A DNA stretch of 64,000 nucleotides, from positions 3,658,001 through 3,722,000 of the forward strand of contig NC_026657.2 in assembly GCF_000004075.3 (NCBI RefSeq), written 5' to 3'. Both the position numbers and the translations under genes were made by a program. The notes below the pieces were generated by a model, which did no database searches, was not told the origin of the DNA, and saw nothing but the letters and a program-made list of their open reading frames with translations. This document shows, piece after piece, positions 47,925 through 58,390 of this stretch; position 1 is the stretch's first letter, and the number at the start of each line of letters is the position of its first letter. This DNA comes from Cucumis sativus (taxonomy: Eukaryota > Streptophyta > Magnoliopsida > Cucurbitales > Cucurbitaceae).

Positions 47925-49220
47925 TATAAATAGATCCACACATTCACAATTTATTTCTCATCGAGCAACATAAATATATGAAAAACTTTTTTTTGTCTCT
48001 TTCTCTCTTCTTTTTTTTTTTTTTTTTTTGTTTTTGTTTTTTTACAGAAGCTAAAGGTAAGAACTTATTCATCTTTTTTTTTTCAATCGTTTGCAGGGAT
48101 GACTTTACCGTCAGCGATTCAACTTCTACTAGAAGATGATTGAGCTTTTGCCGTCAGATCCATCTCTTTAGTAGGAGTGATCGAGCTTCTTTACCGTCAG
48201 CGATCCAACTTCTTCTATGGGACGATTGAGATTTTGTTGTCGATCCACTTCCCTAGTAGAAGCGATCAAACTTCTTCGTCGTCAGCGATCCAACTTCTAC
48301 TAGGAGACGATCGGGCTTTTGCCATCAGATCCACCTCCCTAGTAAGAGCGATGAGAGAGGTTTCTGTTTATTGGTTGAACCATTAACATGTTGTTCATTA
48401 GAGGAGCATTGATATTTAAGGACCCAGAGGTAACCTAGGACTAACTTACTGTTATTAGTCTATATATGTGGACACAAAAATATATCTACAATGAGAAGAG
48501 TTCAACTGTGTGTCTTTAGTGGAGTGTACACACAGTTAACGAATATTGATTATTGCAGTTAATGAGTTTAGACAATTAATCTCATATTGTTGGTCAGATC
48601 TATTAGATCTCCTTCCTAGCTCGGAAAAGGTAATGAAATTTATTTATATTAGTTGTAATTTAAAATGTTTAAATTTACTTTGGGAATTAGTATAATGTAG
48701 GGTGATAGATTATTACAAACTTTATATATTTTAATCAAACTTTATTATATAAATTTAATTTAGGTTATTTAATTTAGCTATTAATTAATTGAGTAATTAA
48801 TTAATAGGTTTACTTTATTTTATTTAATTAAAATAATTTAAAACTATAAAATATTTGAATGTATTCATTAAATATGATTTAAATGAAATATTAATTAAAT
48901 TATTTATTAATTGATTTTAAATTTTTATTAATTTAATATTTTTTTAAATTAATAGAATTTTCTAATTCTCTCGTACTCTTTCGGAAAAGAAGTTATAAAT
49001 ATGCATAAGAAAAACAGTTTTTCTTGATCAATTAAGTCAATGTTTTGCTCTCTACAAAATAGTTTCTCTTTAAACTTTTTTCATCCCAATTGGTTAGATA
49101 AAATCATTTCATCTCAGAGAATAGGAAAATCTCCGACGAGTGGTATCCCAATTTAGAGTCTTAGTAGATTTAGAGGCGTCAAACTAAGTAAGTTTTTCTT
49201 TTTCTAATCTATAATTTGAT
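47925..49220 (+). mobile_element. Probable LTR-retrotransposon regulatory remnant around the 95-bp array
   Basis: A TATA-like 'ccttataaatagatcc' (47930-47945) is followed by a leader, a T-run (48010-48030) and the 95-bp array. Further on come another 'gttataaatatgcataag' (about 48990) and, near 49138, 'gagtggtatcccaattt'. That last phrase resembles the start of an initiator-Met tRNA primer-binding site (TGGTATCAGAGC) but is not a full match. No gag or pol frame follows, so this is at best a remnant. Confidence 0.35.
48090..48355 (-). repeat. 95-bp tandem array, second locus, inverted
   Basis: Reads 'gtcagcgatccaacttctac', 'taggagacgatcgggctttt', 'gccatcagatccacctccct' and 'agta.gagcgat' in about three units of about 85-95 bp. 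This is the reverse complement of the array at 12545-13015. Confidence 0.85.
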
Positions 49221-50690
49221 TAGATAAAATCTTCTGATGTCCATAACTTTCATCCTTTAGTACTGCACTACTCATACGACACTTAGTGATAACTTCCTAA
49301 ACTCCTAACTCACAACTATAAGAAAAATGAGGAAAAGATACATGATTTTTATATAAACATACTCAACATAATTGTAAAACCTATAACAAATTCATACACA
49401 AAGTTAGTTATGATTATGACACATGAAAATAAAAGAAACCTACGACTGGATGCAAACCGATAACAGTAGATCATCACGTTCTCTACTTGAAAATTGAAAA
49501 AACATTTTAAAAAAAATAAGATAAAAGCGTGATGAGTGATTATTTAATTTTAAAAAATACATGATAGACAATATGTATAAAGCAATGTTAGCAAAGCAAC
49601 ACAAATGCTTATAACCTTCCTAATAAGTAATATAACTATTTCGTCTCTCATATTCTAATTTCATAATTTCAACTTAGTTAACAAACAACTCTTCAAAAAA
49701 AAAAAAAAATTGTACTAAAAAAAGAGATTTAAAACAGAAATTCCTAATTTCAGTAAATAAAAATAAAAATCATAGAGGTCTCTGTTAAGATATTTTTGTT
49801 ACTAAAAAATATATTTATTTTGACTTAAAAATTCCCTCCTATTAAGCCTTTTGAATAGGCCACTCTCTGACTAAACCCTTCCCTCTTTCTCTCTCAAACT
49901 TTCACTCTCCCATTTTACCCCTCACTAATATTATCACTAATCATAAAAATTAACCAAATTGAACCAATTAAAATTGTTAATTATTATAAGAAAATCCAAA
50001 AACCAAAAATTAATTTTCTTTGTAAAGGAGCAGACAACATGGGACCTCATAGGAACAAGTGGATTTTTGTCTCATAATAATGTTGGTCAAATGGATAAAA
50101 TGTTTATAAACTATGTCTATTTTTTAATACATAATTAAATGAAATGAATTTTTTTCTTTAATTTGTGAATCACAACAAACAATCTGAGGGCTAACATTTC
50201 ATCATCATAATAATAATAGCAATAAATTTGATAAAGACAAAAACCAAATAAGTTTGTTCTGTCAATTGGGAAAGTTTGCAACTTGCCGACATGAAGGATT
50301 TTCTTATGAATTTCTTCAATTCTTTTTTAACACTTTGGTTTTTCCGGAATTTTATTTTTTTATAAAAGCAATTTTTTGTTCAAAGGGTCTATTTGTAAAT
50401 TCGATTTTTTTTTATATATGAAGAAAAATCTAATTTCAGTTAAGTTGAGTTCGATATTCAAGCAAAAATTATTGCCTCAATTCACTGAATTTGGAAAAAT
50501 ATGAGTGTAAATTTTAGGTATAAAAGGAAATGAAAGCACCATAAAGATTTCGAATTCAAATTAGTCAATTCCAAAGCATAAAAGAAACATAAAAAAAGAT
50601 GTAAGTTGATTTTTATTTTCATTTTTTTTAAAAAAAAAAGTTTGTGGTGCTTTTTTTTTTTTTTTTTTAAATTTTCCATTTAATTAGTTA
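49220..50690. other. AT-rich intergenic stretch and probable promoter of the CCCH gene
   Basis: No coding sequence seen. CT-rich sequence at 49860-49920 and homopolymer runs near 50620-50670. Confidence 0.45.
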
Positions 50691-51217
50691 AATTATAATT
50701 AGTTTTGGTTTCTCTTTTTCTTCTTCTCAAGAACAACAAAGAAAAATGGTTCCTTTTGCCCATAATGCCTGGTCTGAAGCTTTCTTTCTCTGCTCTTACT
50801 TTCTTTATTCTTTTTGTTCATATAAATTTCCCAGATTTAGTACTTCTTTTTTTAGCATTGTTTTGGGGTTCAATTCGATTATTGTAAAGTTTTTTCAAAT
50901 GGGGTTTTTAAAAGTTTGTTTCTTTGTTTGAATTCAAAGTTCCCTGCTCTTAATTTCTTTTGAAGTTCTTTTTTAGTTTTTAATTGAAAGCTTCCAGAAA
51001 AACTTAGGGAAACCATCGAAGAAGATTGGTTTTTCTCATTTTTTTTATTCAATTTGTTAGTCTTCTATTTCATTCCTTCCGAATTTTTACTTCCTTTTGT
51101 ATTGTTTTTGTAACTCCATTTCCTCAATTTCTATATGTATATATATATTTATATTTATGGTTTCATTCTATCAATTTGTATAGATATTGAAATTTTCATT
51201 AATATGTTTGAATGTAG

Positions 51218-51298
51218 TGTATGAAAAGTTTATGGAGTTTTCGGCTCACACTAGGACTGTATTCCATCGAATCAATCAAATCGATCCCGACAATGTCA
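51218..51298 (+). promoter_or_regulatory. Overlapping upstream ATG before the CCCH gene start
   Basis: If the leader intron ends at the tag of 51215-51217, the first ATG in the exon is at 51221. It opens a 26-codon frame ([12 protein letters not shown]...) that overlaps the true start at 51232 in another frame. Its stop is a TGA near 51299. Confidence 0.35.
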
Positions 51299-53512
51299 TG
51301 AAAATCATTGGATTCTTACTTCTCCATGATAATGGGGATCAGGAGATGGCGAGGCTAGCACTAGCAAATGAGAGCCATATTGAAAAAGTTGTTATGCTAG
51401 CCAAGACTGAGCTGCATCAACTGCGATCGATGCCAGTCCCGGTATCACCATTAGCCATTAGAAACAGGCAGCCTTCAACTTCCCCTCCTGGTTGGGAGCA
51501 ACAACAGCTTACTAACAAGCATACTCCTGATTACATATCATTAGGCTATCATGATTCTTCTATGTATGACTTACAAAATGCAGCTAACTTATTTTGCTTA
51601 GAGGACCATATGGAACAGTCGAACTCGGGTCTCTCTAGCTTTGATTGTAGCTATGCTGATAATATGCTCAATAGCTTTAGTACTAGGAACACCCGCCATT
51701 ACTCGAATGTGCCGGATTTTCAGCCTAGGACATGTCACTACTACAACAAAGGATTTTGCAAGCATGGAAATAGCTGTAGGTATCTCCATAGCAACCTCGT
51801 GCCTGGGAGCCTTTCTCATCTGTATAATACCAATTCTAATGTCAATGATGATCATGTTTTCCGACCTGGTTCACTTGAGAGGTTGGAGTTTGAAATTGTT
51901 GAGCTTCTTAAATCAAGAAGAGGCAGTCCTATTTCAATTGCTTCATTGCCAATGATTTACTATGAAAAGTATGGAAAAGTTCTTCAAGCTGAAGGTTACC
52001 TAACTGAGAGCCAAAGGCATGGTAAGTCAGGTTTTAGCTTGACGAAGCTCCTCACTCGATTGAAAAACAGCATCCAAGTGATCGACAGGTTGGTTTAGGT
52101 TACAGTTTCAGTTCCGGTTTCGATTATGACTTTAAAGCTGGCTGTTAATACTTATTTTTGGTTTGTTTGACATATCAGGCCTCATGGACAGCATGCAGTC
52201 ATTTTGGCAGAAGATGCTCCGAAATTCATGGACCATAGGAAGGATAGGAATGATCCCGGGCCGATTGTTAGCAGTGCCCGACAGATATATATGACATTTC
52301 CAGCTGACAGTACCTTCACAGAAGATGATGTTTCTGATTACTTCAGGCAAATGCTAATTGATTGTATTTGTTTCTTATTAATGTTTCAATTGCACATATC
52401 TTATTTTGATTGTGTGTGATCGTAGTGTCCACTATGGAATGGTTGAAGATGTAAGGATACCCTGCCAACAAAGAAGGATGTTCGGGTTTGTCACATTTCA
52501 CAGTATGGAGACTGTGAAACTAATCTTGTCTGATGATAGTGAGCATTTGATTTGCGGGGCTCGGGTTCTCGTGAAACCTTATAGAGAAAAGTCCAAGCTG
52601 TTGGAAAGGTGTCACCTTATTTCCATTCCTCTGCCTATTTCTTCTCCCCTATTCCTTCTCCGTTGCCTTCAACTTCTTAAAATTTGATGTAGGAAATACC
52701 AAGAAAGAATTGAACAACAACACCAAGATTACTTTGCTTCACACTACAACAGCCTTGAATCCGAGCAGCTTCACTCAAGTAAGTGGAGGATCGAGATTTA
52801 CTTGTCTATTGTCTAAGTTTATTCATCACATCCATTTATTACTCACAAATCATATAGTTGGTAGAGGCTATGATTTCCCCCCCACAATGCTGAGACTAAG
52901 GATGGAAGAGCAGCAGCAACAACAGCGTGAACTCGAGAGGAGCCTTTCTGAGATGACCTTAGTTCAGAAATCGGTCGTGAATCAGCCCTACTTTAGCTAT
53001 CAGATGAACGAACTGAAAGTTCCAGTCCCAGAAGGTTGATGATGATGATGCATTTTCTTATAAAAAGATCATATCCTTATGTACCATAGGAATAATCAAA
53101 TAAAGAATTTTCAAATCAAATAAATAATTTCCTACAGTCTATTGGAACAAAAAAGAAAAAAAAGAAAAAGGTACTTATTTTATTTTATATATATTCAAAT
53201 AAGTTAATTCAAATTTGACTTTATTATAATTCATTTTTAGCAGCTACAGAAAGTTTTGAGCATTTGATGGATATTCTCAACGTTCTAAATAGTGGCTCTA
53301 ACTCTAGCTCGAGCTCTACTGATGATAATAAGCAGCAACCCCACCCCCAAAACGTGACAGATTGGAATCACATGGAACTCAACCTCGAGAGGTAGAAACA
53401 AGAACATATATATTTTATGTGTTTGTGATGGTGAAATGGTTAATGAATTTGGGGATTTTCTTTTGTTTATGATGGCAGTGAAGGATATAACTTACCAGAA
53501 AGTCCGTTTTAA
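51232..53512 (+). CDS. CCCH zinc-finger and RRM RNA-binding protein (7 coding exons)
   Basis: Exons: 51232-52088, 52179-52346, 52426-52608, 52693-52778, 52858-53034, 53244-53391, 53479-53512; 550 residues, phases consistent. Residues 1-60 ([20 protein letters not shown] ...) are the conserved N-terminal helical domain of this plant family. One CCCH finger at 168-186 reads [19 protein letters not shown] (C-x7-C-x5-C-x3-H). A winged-helix/LOTUS-like segment spans about 212-285. An RRM spans about 320-395, with RNP2 IYMTFP and RNP1 RMFGFVTF. The tail is Gln- and Ser-rich. It belongs to the plant group of CCCH/RRM proteins (Arabidopsis C3H18/C3H46 type), presumed mRNA-binding; exact orthology is not assigned. 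I chose ATG 51232 because homologues start M-[DE]-F-S. Intron 2 (52347-52425) has a GC donor. The exon 6 acceptor is a tandem tagcag site. Confidence 0.9.
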
Positions 53513-53650
53513 ACTGGAACAGATAGAAAGTGATAGAGATACAGGCATACAACATATAGAAGGCTTACCAATTTGATGTCCCAGAGTATATAGAGTTTTA
53601 AACTCGTCATCCATCCAGCTTATAATAAAATATAATGCACAGATCTTACA
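53513..53650 (+). terminator. CCCH gene 3' UTR with candidate poly(A) signal
   Basis: AATAAA at 53624-53629, 112 bp after the stop, inside 'tataataaaatataatgc'. Confidence 0.45.
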
Positions 53651-54054
53651 ATGTAAGGAGATTATAAAGGTTTCTTTGTTTGTTTGTTTTTTTTTTTTTG
53701 TTTTTTTTTTTTTTTTTGTTTTGGAGGAGGAGGAGGAGAAGGAGAGGGGGGTTTGGGTGGGTTAGAAAGATAGGACTTTTCTAGATTTAAGAAACCATAT
53801 ACATCAATCCTTTTGGAATGTTATCAGAATCTCCTTACCAAATAAAAGTCTTTGTATATTTTCTTTTTAATGTTTTGTCTCTTCGACTATTCATTTATTT
53901 TCCATTTCTTAATTTGTTGAAAAATGTTTAATTTCTGCAAAGTTCTCTCTAATCATCAATAAAAAAGCCAATAGAACAATAAAATAAAATTGACTAACCA
54001 CTATGAAACATCTATAAAAGCAAGATGCAATATATATATATACCCACTCAAAGA

Positions 54055-54300
54055 GCCCCAAGTCCAAGCTATGCTCTTTCCTCTGCCTATTCCTCTGGAT
54101 TGCCTTCATAAAGTTTTTCATTTTGATTTAGGAAAGAATTGAACAACCACAGCCTACAACAACAACCTCTCGAGTAAGTAGTTCGGATCGAGATTTACTT
54201 GTTTATTGTCAAGTTCATTATCTCACATCCATTTGTAACTTACAAATAATTATTCAGAGGCTATGACTGAAGAACAGCAGCAACAACAAATCCTTTCTTT
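54055..54300 (+). pseudogene. Broken partial duplicate of the CCCH gene (end of exon 3 to exon 5)
   Basis: The order 'agtccaagct', 'ttcctctgcctattcctctg', 'tag-gaaagaattgaacaac', 'gtaagtagttcggatcgaga', 'tttacttgtttattgtcaag', 'cacatccatttgtaacttac', 'gaggctatgactgaagaaca', 'gcagcaacaacaaatcc' mirrors 52589-52930 of the intact gene, including its intron. Several deletions remove the reading frame. Because the intron is retained, this is a DNA-level duplication. Confidence 0.85.
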
Positions 54301-54644
54301 TTACTTTTTAATATTTTTATAAATCTATATTAATAAATACATAAATATATCTTTCAGTGATCCTAACATATTTTATATATCTATAATATATTTGCAATTT
54401 TTTTTAAATATTGGTATAAGCACGTCTTTTTATTTTTGATTTATTTATTAAAACCTTGTGAATAACTAAATTGCAAAATGAGTAACTAAATTTTGAACTC
54501 TAAATCCATTTTGTATGAATTAAAAACCTTATATGGTTATGAGGTGCATGGACTAGGGGAATTAATTCATTTCAAATGACATCTACGGGAGAAGGTTCTC
54601 CATTTCTCAAGCATCGAGTTCTTCTGTACGGCGGCGATGGCTTC

Positions 54645-54650
54645 CACGTG
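54645..54650 (+). promoter_or_regulatory. G-box (CACGTG) upstream of the zinc-ribbon gene
   Basis: A perfect CACGTG palindrome, 205 bp before the start codon of a gene with a plastid-type transit peptide, where G-boxes are common light-responsive sites. It also overlaps a four-codon ATG frame (MAST, stop at 54648-54650) that could be a minimal upstream frame if transcribed. Confidence 0.35.
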
Positions 54651-54854
54651 AGTTCATTGTCTGACCTGATTTAACCAAATCCCCATTCAAATATTTCATT
54701 CTTGGGATATCTACATTTCAATAAAAACTAATCTATACCCACAAATCAAGTTTGTGGTTGTAGCGAACTGGCTTGAAAACCCATCCACTCGAATAATCAC
54801 TTGCCTTCTCTATTTCCCTCATTCTCTCTTCCTTCATCCTTCTCCAACCCATTC

Positions 54855-56049
54855 ATGGAAGCCTTAGTTTCTAACCCTCTTATTACCCATCCCACTCTTC
54901 CTCCTTCCACTACTTTTCCCCTCAAACCGCGCTCTAATTCCATCCATAATCGGAGACGAACACCCGCGTTTGCTGCCATTGACGGTGCTTCTTTGCTTCC
55001 AGCTGACTCCACTCAGGTTCAAATCACATGGCAAATTTTCGTTGGAGCGATTGGTAACAGCAATGTTTTTTTTTTTTTTTTTTATTATTATTATTATTTC
55101 TCTTGTTTCTTTTGATATGTTTTGTATCATCTATATTTGATCCGTTTTGATATTTGGTTGTAGCTGGAGTGACGCCCTTTGTGGTGGCCGGAATCGAATT
55201 CAGCAAGAGAATTGTGAGTTTTTTTTTTGGGACTTTTTCAAGTGATTTGTTGTTTCTTCTGTTTGTGTTTTCTTATCATTAGTGGAATTTAAAACTGTAG
55301 AGGGTGCAAAAGAGATGTAAAGAATGTGGTGGTTCGGGGCTTGTTCTTAGAGATGATGACTACTTTCGTTGCCCCGAATGTGGTAATAGTTCTTTTTTGT
55401 TGTAATTCTTCTTATTGTTAATCATTATGTTGAACTGAAAAAGTGTTGTTAATGAAATTTTGTGGAACAAAATCATAACAATTATGAAATTCATAGACAA
55501 TATTCAAATGAGCAACTAAGTTTTTGTTTTTTTGTTTTTCCTTTTAAGTAAGTTAAAAGTACTTGATACTAATAATATGTTCATATTTTTTATATTATGT
55601 TACAATGGATATGTCAATTCACTTTGAATCTATGTTCATAGAGAAATGTCAACCATGGAAACTATACCTTGCTTATATTGAGGCTGCAAGATGCTGATTC
55701 CTTCCCCAAAATTTTAAAACATTTGTAAATATTTGGACGTTTTAATTTTAAACGGCCTATTTCTTCTTATGTTAAGTATAGTTTCATGGCTTGTAAGCTT
55801 GTTATTAATCAATCATTTTGGTAAAGCACTAAACTGAGAATTCTTAACCAATAATTATTAAATTAGAAACAAGCTCATATAAAAAACATATAGATATTTA
55901 GCCGTAATGTTCCAACAGTATAGTTAGAAAAAAGAAAAATTATTCCAGGTAGAATATGACTGTGAGCTCCTTCCTTGTTCTTGACATTTATCGGTTGGAC
56001 AGGTGGTTTTTTGCCATGGCAGTCATGGAGGCGATTCTTTTGGGGATAA
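54855..56049 (+). CDS. Small plastid-type zinc-ribbon membrane protein (4 exons)
   Basis: Exons: 54855-55053, 55164-55213, 55301-55382, 56003-56049; 125 residues, phases consistent. Residues 1-41 are Pro/Ser/Thr/Arg-rich and lack acidic residues, as in a chloroplast transit peptide. One membrane span lies at about 58-77 (WQIFVGAIAGVTPFVVAGIE). Then FSKRIRVQKR leads into a zinc ribbon with Cys89-x2-Cys92 and Cys107-x2-Cys110 (CKECGGSGLVL ... FRCPECGGFLPW), of the DnaJ central-domain type. It ends WQSWRRFFWG. I recall similar small 'SSUH2-like' or DnaJ-zinc-finger plant proteins (Arabidopsis At1g22630-type), function unclear. An ATG-less frame extends upstream, so the first ATG at 54855 is taken as start. 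The 620-bp last intron (55383-56002) has no notable content. Confidence 0.85.
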
Positions 56050-56430
56050 AGAAGACAGTTAACAAGATATGTCTGTTTTGAAGTTGTATATTTACACTCA
56101 TATTTCAAAGAAAGTGATTCAGGATCTTCTTCGTTGATTTTCAAGCAACACGAGGAACAAAGGATCTGATCTTATCCGTTCATTAAGTGTATGCATTTGA
56201 GGTTAGAGCTAATTAAGTTCACCATGTTTGTTATCAGTTACATGCTCAATCAAATGTTTAAATGTTGCTAAATGATTGCTTACGAGATTAGATTCCAAGC
56301 GTCTAGTTCTTGTAATGTCATTTTCTCTCACATAGTTGATAACATGTATACAAGATTAAATATTTTTTAACCTATCAACCTTAGTTTTTAAGTTTGGTAG
56401 TGCTTTATTTATACAATAAAGCTAGGCAGC
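56050..56430 (+). terminator. 3' region of the zinc-ribbon gene with candidate poly(A) signal
   Basis: The first clear AATAAA is at 56415-56420, 366 bp after the stop. That is rather far, so a variant hexamer nearer the stop may be used instead. Confidence 0.25.
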
Positions 56431-58200
56431 TTCCCCAGTTATGTAATTAGAAACTCAATTAATTTGGATTAAGTGGGATATTGTGAAACAAATTTTGTCG
56501 TCTCTGGCAGATTTCTATTAGAATCATGTCTGGATGAAATCAATCAACCAGACTGATTTTGTCGCATGTTTTCTTTTTAGAAAATGCCAGAAACTTTAGT
56601 AAAATTACTTGACTTAATGAATTCGGTTTTGCTATTTGATTAAGTGATTACACACATCCATTTTGGTGTTTATGCATTTGTATATAACTCATGGAGTCAC
56701 AATTATAAAGTTTTAAGCAATTATATATCTTTGTTTTTGTGTTGGATTTTCTAAATCCTTTTCTTCTTATTGGATTTTGACCAAGCAATTAGTTGGATAC
56801 TTGTATACATATTAGCTCCAGGTTCTGCCTTAAACTGAATTTTTGTCTTGGTATAGATGGAATTTTTCATGAATTATGATTCGGTATTCTAGGAGCACCA
56901 GATTGAAACCTAATCTCACAATTGGAACCAAAAGGGCCTCAACTTAGCCATTAGATAAGCCCAACTTAGGACCTGGTGAGAAAAATCTGCAAAAAGAGTT
57001 GATACTCTCTCGTCCCTCTCGAAGACATTGATTAAAATCGAATCAAATCTATTTTGGTTTAAACCTCAGTTTTCTCGGTTTAAAGGGGCTAAGGACCAGG
57101 TAGTTCAGTTCAGTCATCGGTTTACATCCCTAGTGTAACTCCTGTGAAACCATGGGCTTTGTCACCAAGCTTTAGCATTGTTATTTTGCCTCTGACTAGG
57201 TTGATGGGTATGCAACCAACAAGTCGCTACTTCCCTCTGGACTTAATTGACACACAACACAATATGTGAGGGATGTGATTATTTTAAATTTTACCTTCAT
57301 CTGCACTAACCGGTGGTTTAACATGGTATTAGAGTAGGAGGGCTTACGTTTATATCTCTACCACGTCATTTTCTCTCCAACTAATATTGATTTCCACTTG
57401 TTGGATCTTCTACATGTTTAAAGCCCTCAAGTGAGGAAAAGTATTAGATATTTTATTTCACCCATCTATTTATTACTTTTTATCAATCGGTGATTTAATA
57501 CCATAATAAAACTATCTTACACAAACAGGCATGAATATCCTAATGCTTAGGCTCACTATCAGATAGAGCTAAAACTATTGAATGCAATTGGTACAAAAGA
57601 AGGAGCACCCTTGTCTTGATTATGTTATTGCAAGCTGGAGCTAGGTTCTCAATATTAGTTGGGATCACTCATCAATCAGCATGATGCCTTTGATATGGAG
57701 AACTTAGAGTGAGCAATTTTTAAGAGCTACACATTATGTTCGGTCGTTAAATCGACACAGACATGCTAAACTCATGTTGTTTATACGCAGTTTTCAATAC
57801 TTTGTCCGAGAACAAGTTGACATCATCTTCTTCCTAACAAGGTTTTCTTTACCTGCCTAAAACTATGGATTTTCTATATTCCCTTTCTTCTTTAGCTTCT
57901 GTGAACTTATCGGTTGAGATGATTTTCTTCCCTTGCAATAGAAGGAAAGACATGGACTTGAGGATTTTTTTAAACTCCATTTTCTACTAAAACTTCTTGC
58001 AATTTTAAGTACTCTAGAGAATGAAAAATGCTTGTCTGTCTTTAAAGGCAAACCCATTGAATAGTATAACTTGTTGCTTCGAGCGAGTCCTAACATGTAT
58101 ACGCCTAAATTTTCCTCTCATAACAATTAAAACTTCATACTAACTAGTAACGGTATCAATTTAAATTAATTCATGAAGCGAAGATAACTATAAACCATTT
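56430..58200. other. Intergenic stretch with repeat debris
   Basis: No intact gene. At 57040-57130 there are words of the type 'ggtttaaacc' and 'tcggtttaaagg'. A minus-strand frame near 57863-58096 (SNKLYYSMGLPLKTDKHFSF) is not recognised and has no supporting neighbours. Confidence 0.45.
57305..57515 (+). repeat. Dispersed repeat with tRNA-like 'ttaacatggtattagagtag' head
   Basis: The sequence 'ggtggtttaacatggtattagagtagg ... ccacgtcattttctctccaa ... gatttccacttgttggatctt ... agccctcaagtgagg' resembles a common plant dispersed repeat containing TGGTATCAGAGC-like DNA. Only one copy is in this window, so the limits are unknown. Confidence 0.35.
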
Positions 58201-58213
58201 GTAAAAAATTCAT

Positions 58214-58390
58214 CCTACCATTATGGTTTGGCTTAGTGGTAAAAAGGAAGATATAGTCTCAAATAACTAAAGATGTCATCCATAGTGACCACTTATCTAG
58301 GAATTAATTTTATACTAGTTTCTTTGACATCCAAATATTACAAAGTCATGCAGATTGTTTTGTGAGATTAGGTAAAGTGCGTAAACTAAC
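58214..58390 (+). mobile_element. tRNA-derived SINE copy (Au-like)
   Basis: Contains 'accattatggtttggcttagtggtaaaaagg', with a box-A-like GGCTTAGTGG, then 'acttatctaggaattaatttt', 'tttgacatccaaatattac', 'tgttttgtgagattagg' and 'gtgcgtaaactaaccc'. This is the same order as 26061-26213. It is diverged and lacks a clear poly(A) end. Confidence 0.7.

Noticed and set aside
49138..49150. Primer-binding-site candidate near gagtggtatc
   Set aside because: Only TGGTATC matches the usual initiator-Met tRNA site, with no paired LTR and no gag or pol after it, so it is kept only as weak support for a remnant.
54801..55115. Longer frame upstream of the zinc-ribbon gene, beginning at 54801
   Set aside because: It begins at TTG, not ATG, and the first in-frame ATG is at 54855. 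The frame also runs on past the donor at 55053 into the intron.
57863..58096. Minus-strand frame with a Cys-x-Phe-Tyr-Cys-like spacing
   Set aside because: I considered a retroviral zinc knuckle, but the C-x2-C-x4-H-x4-C pattern is absent and there is no retroelement around it.
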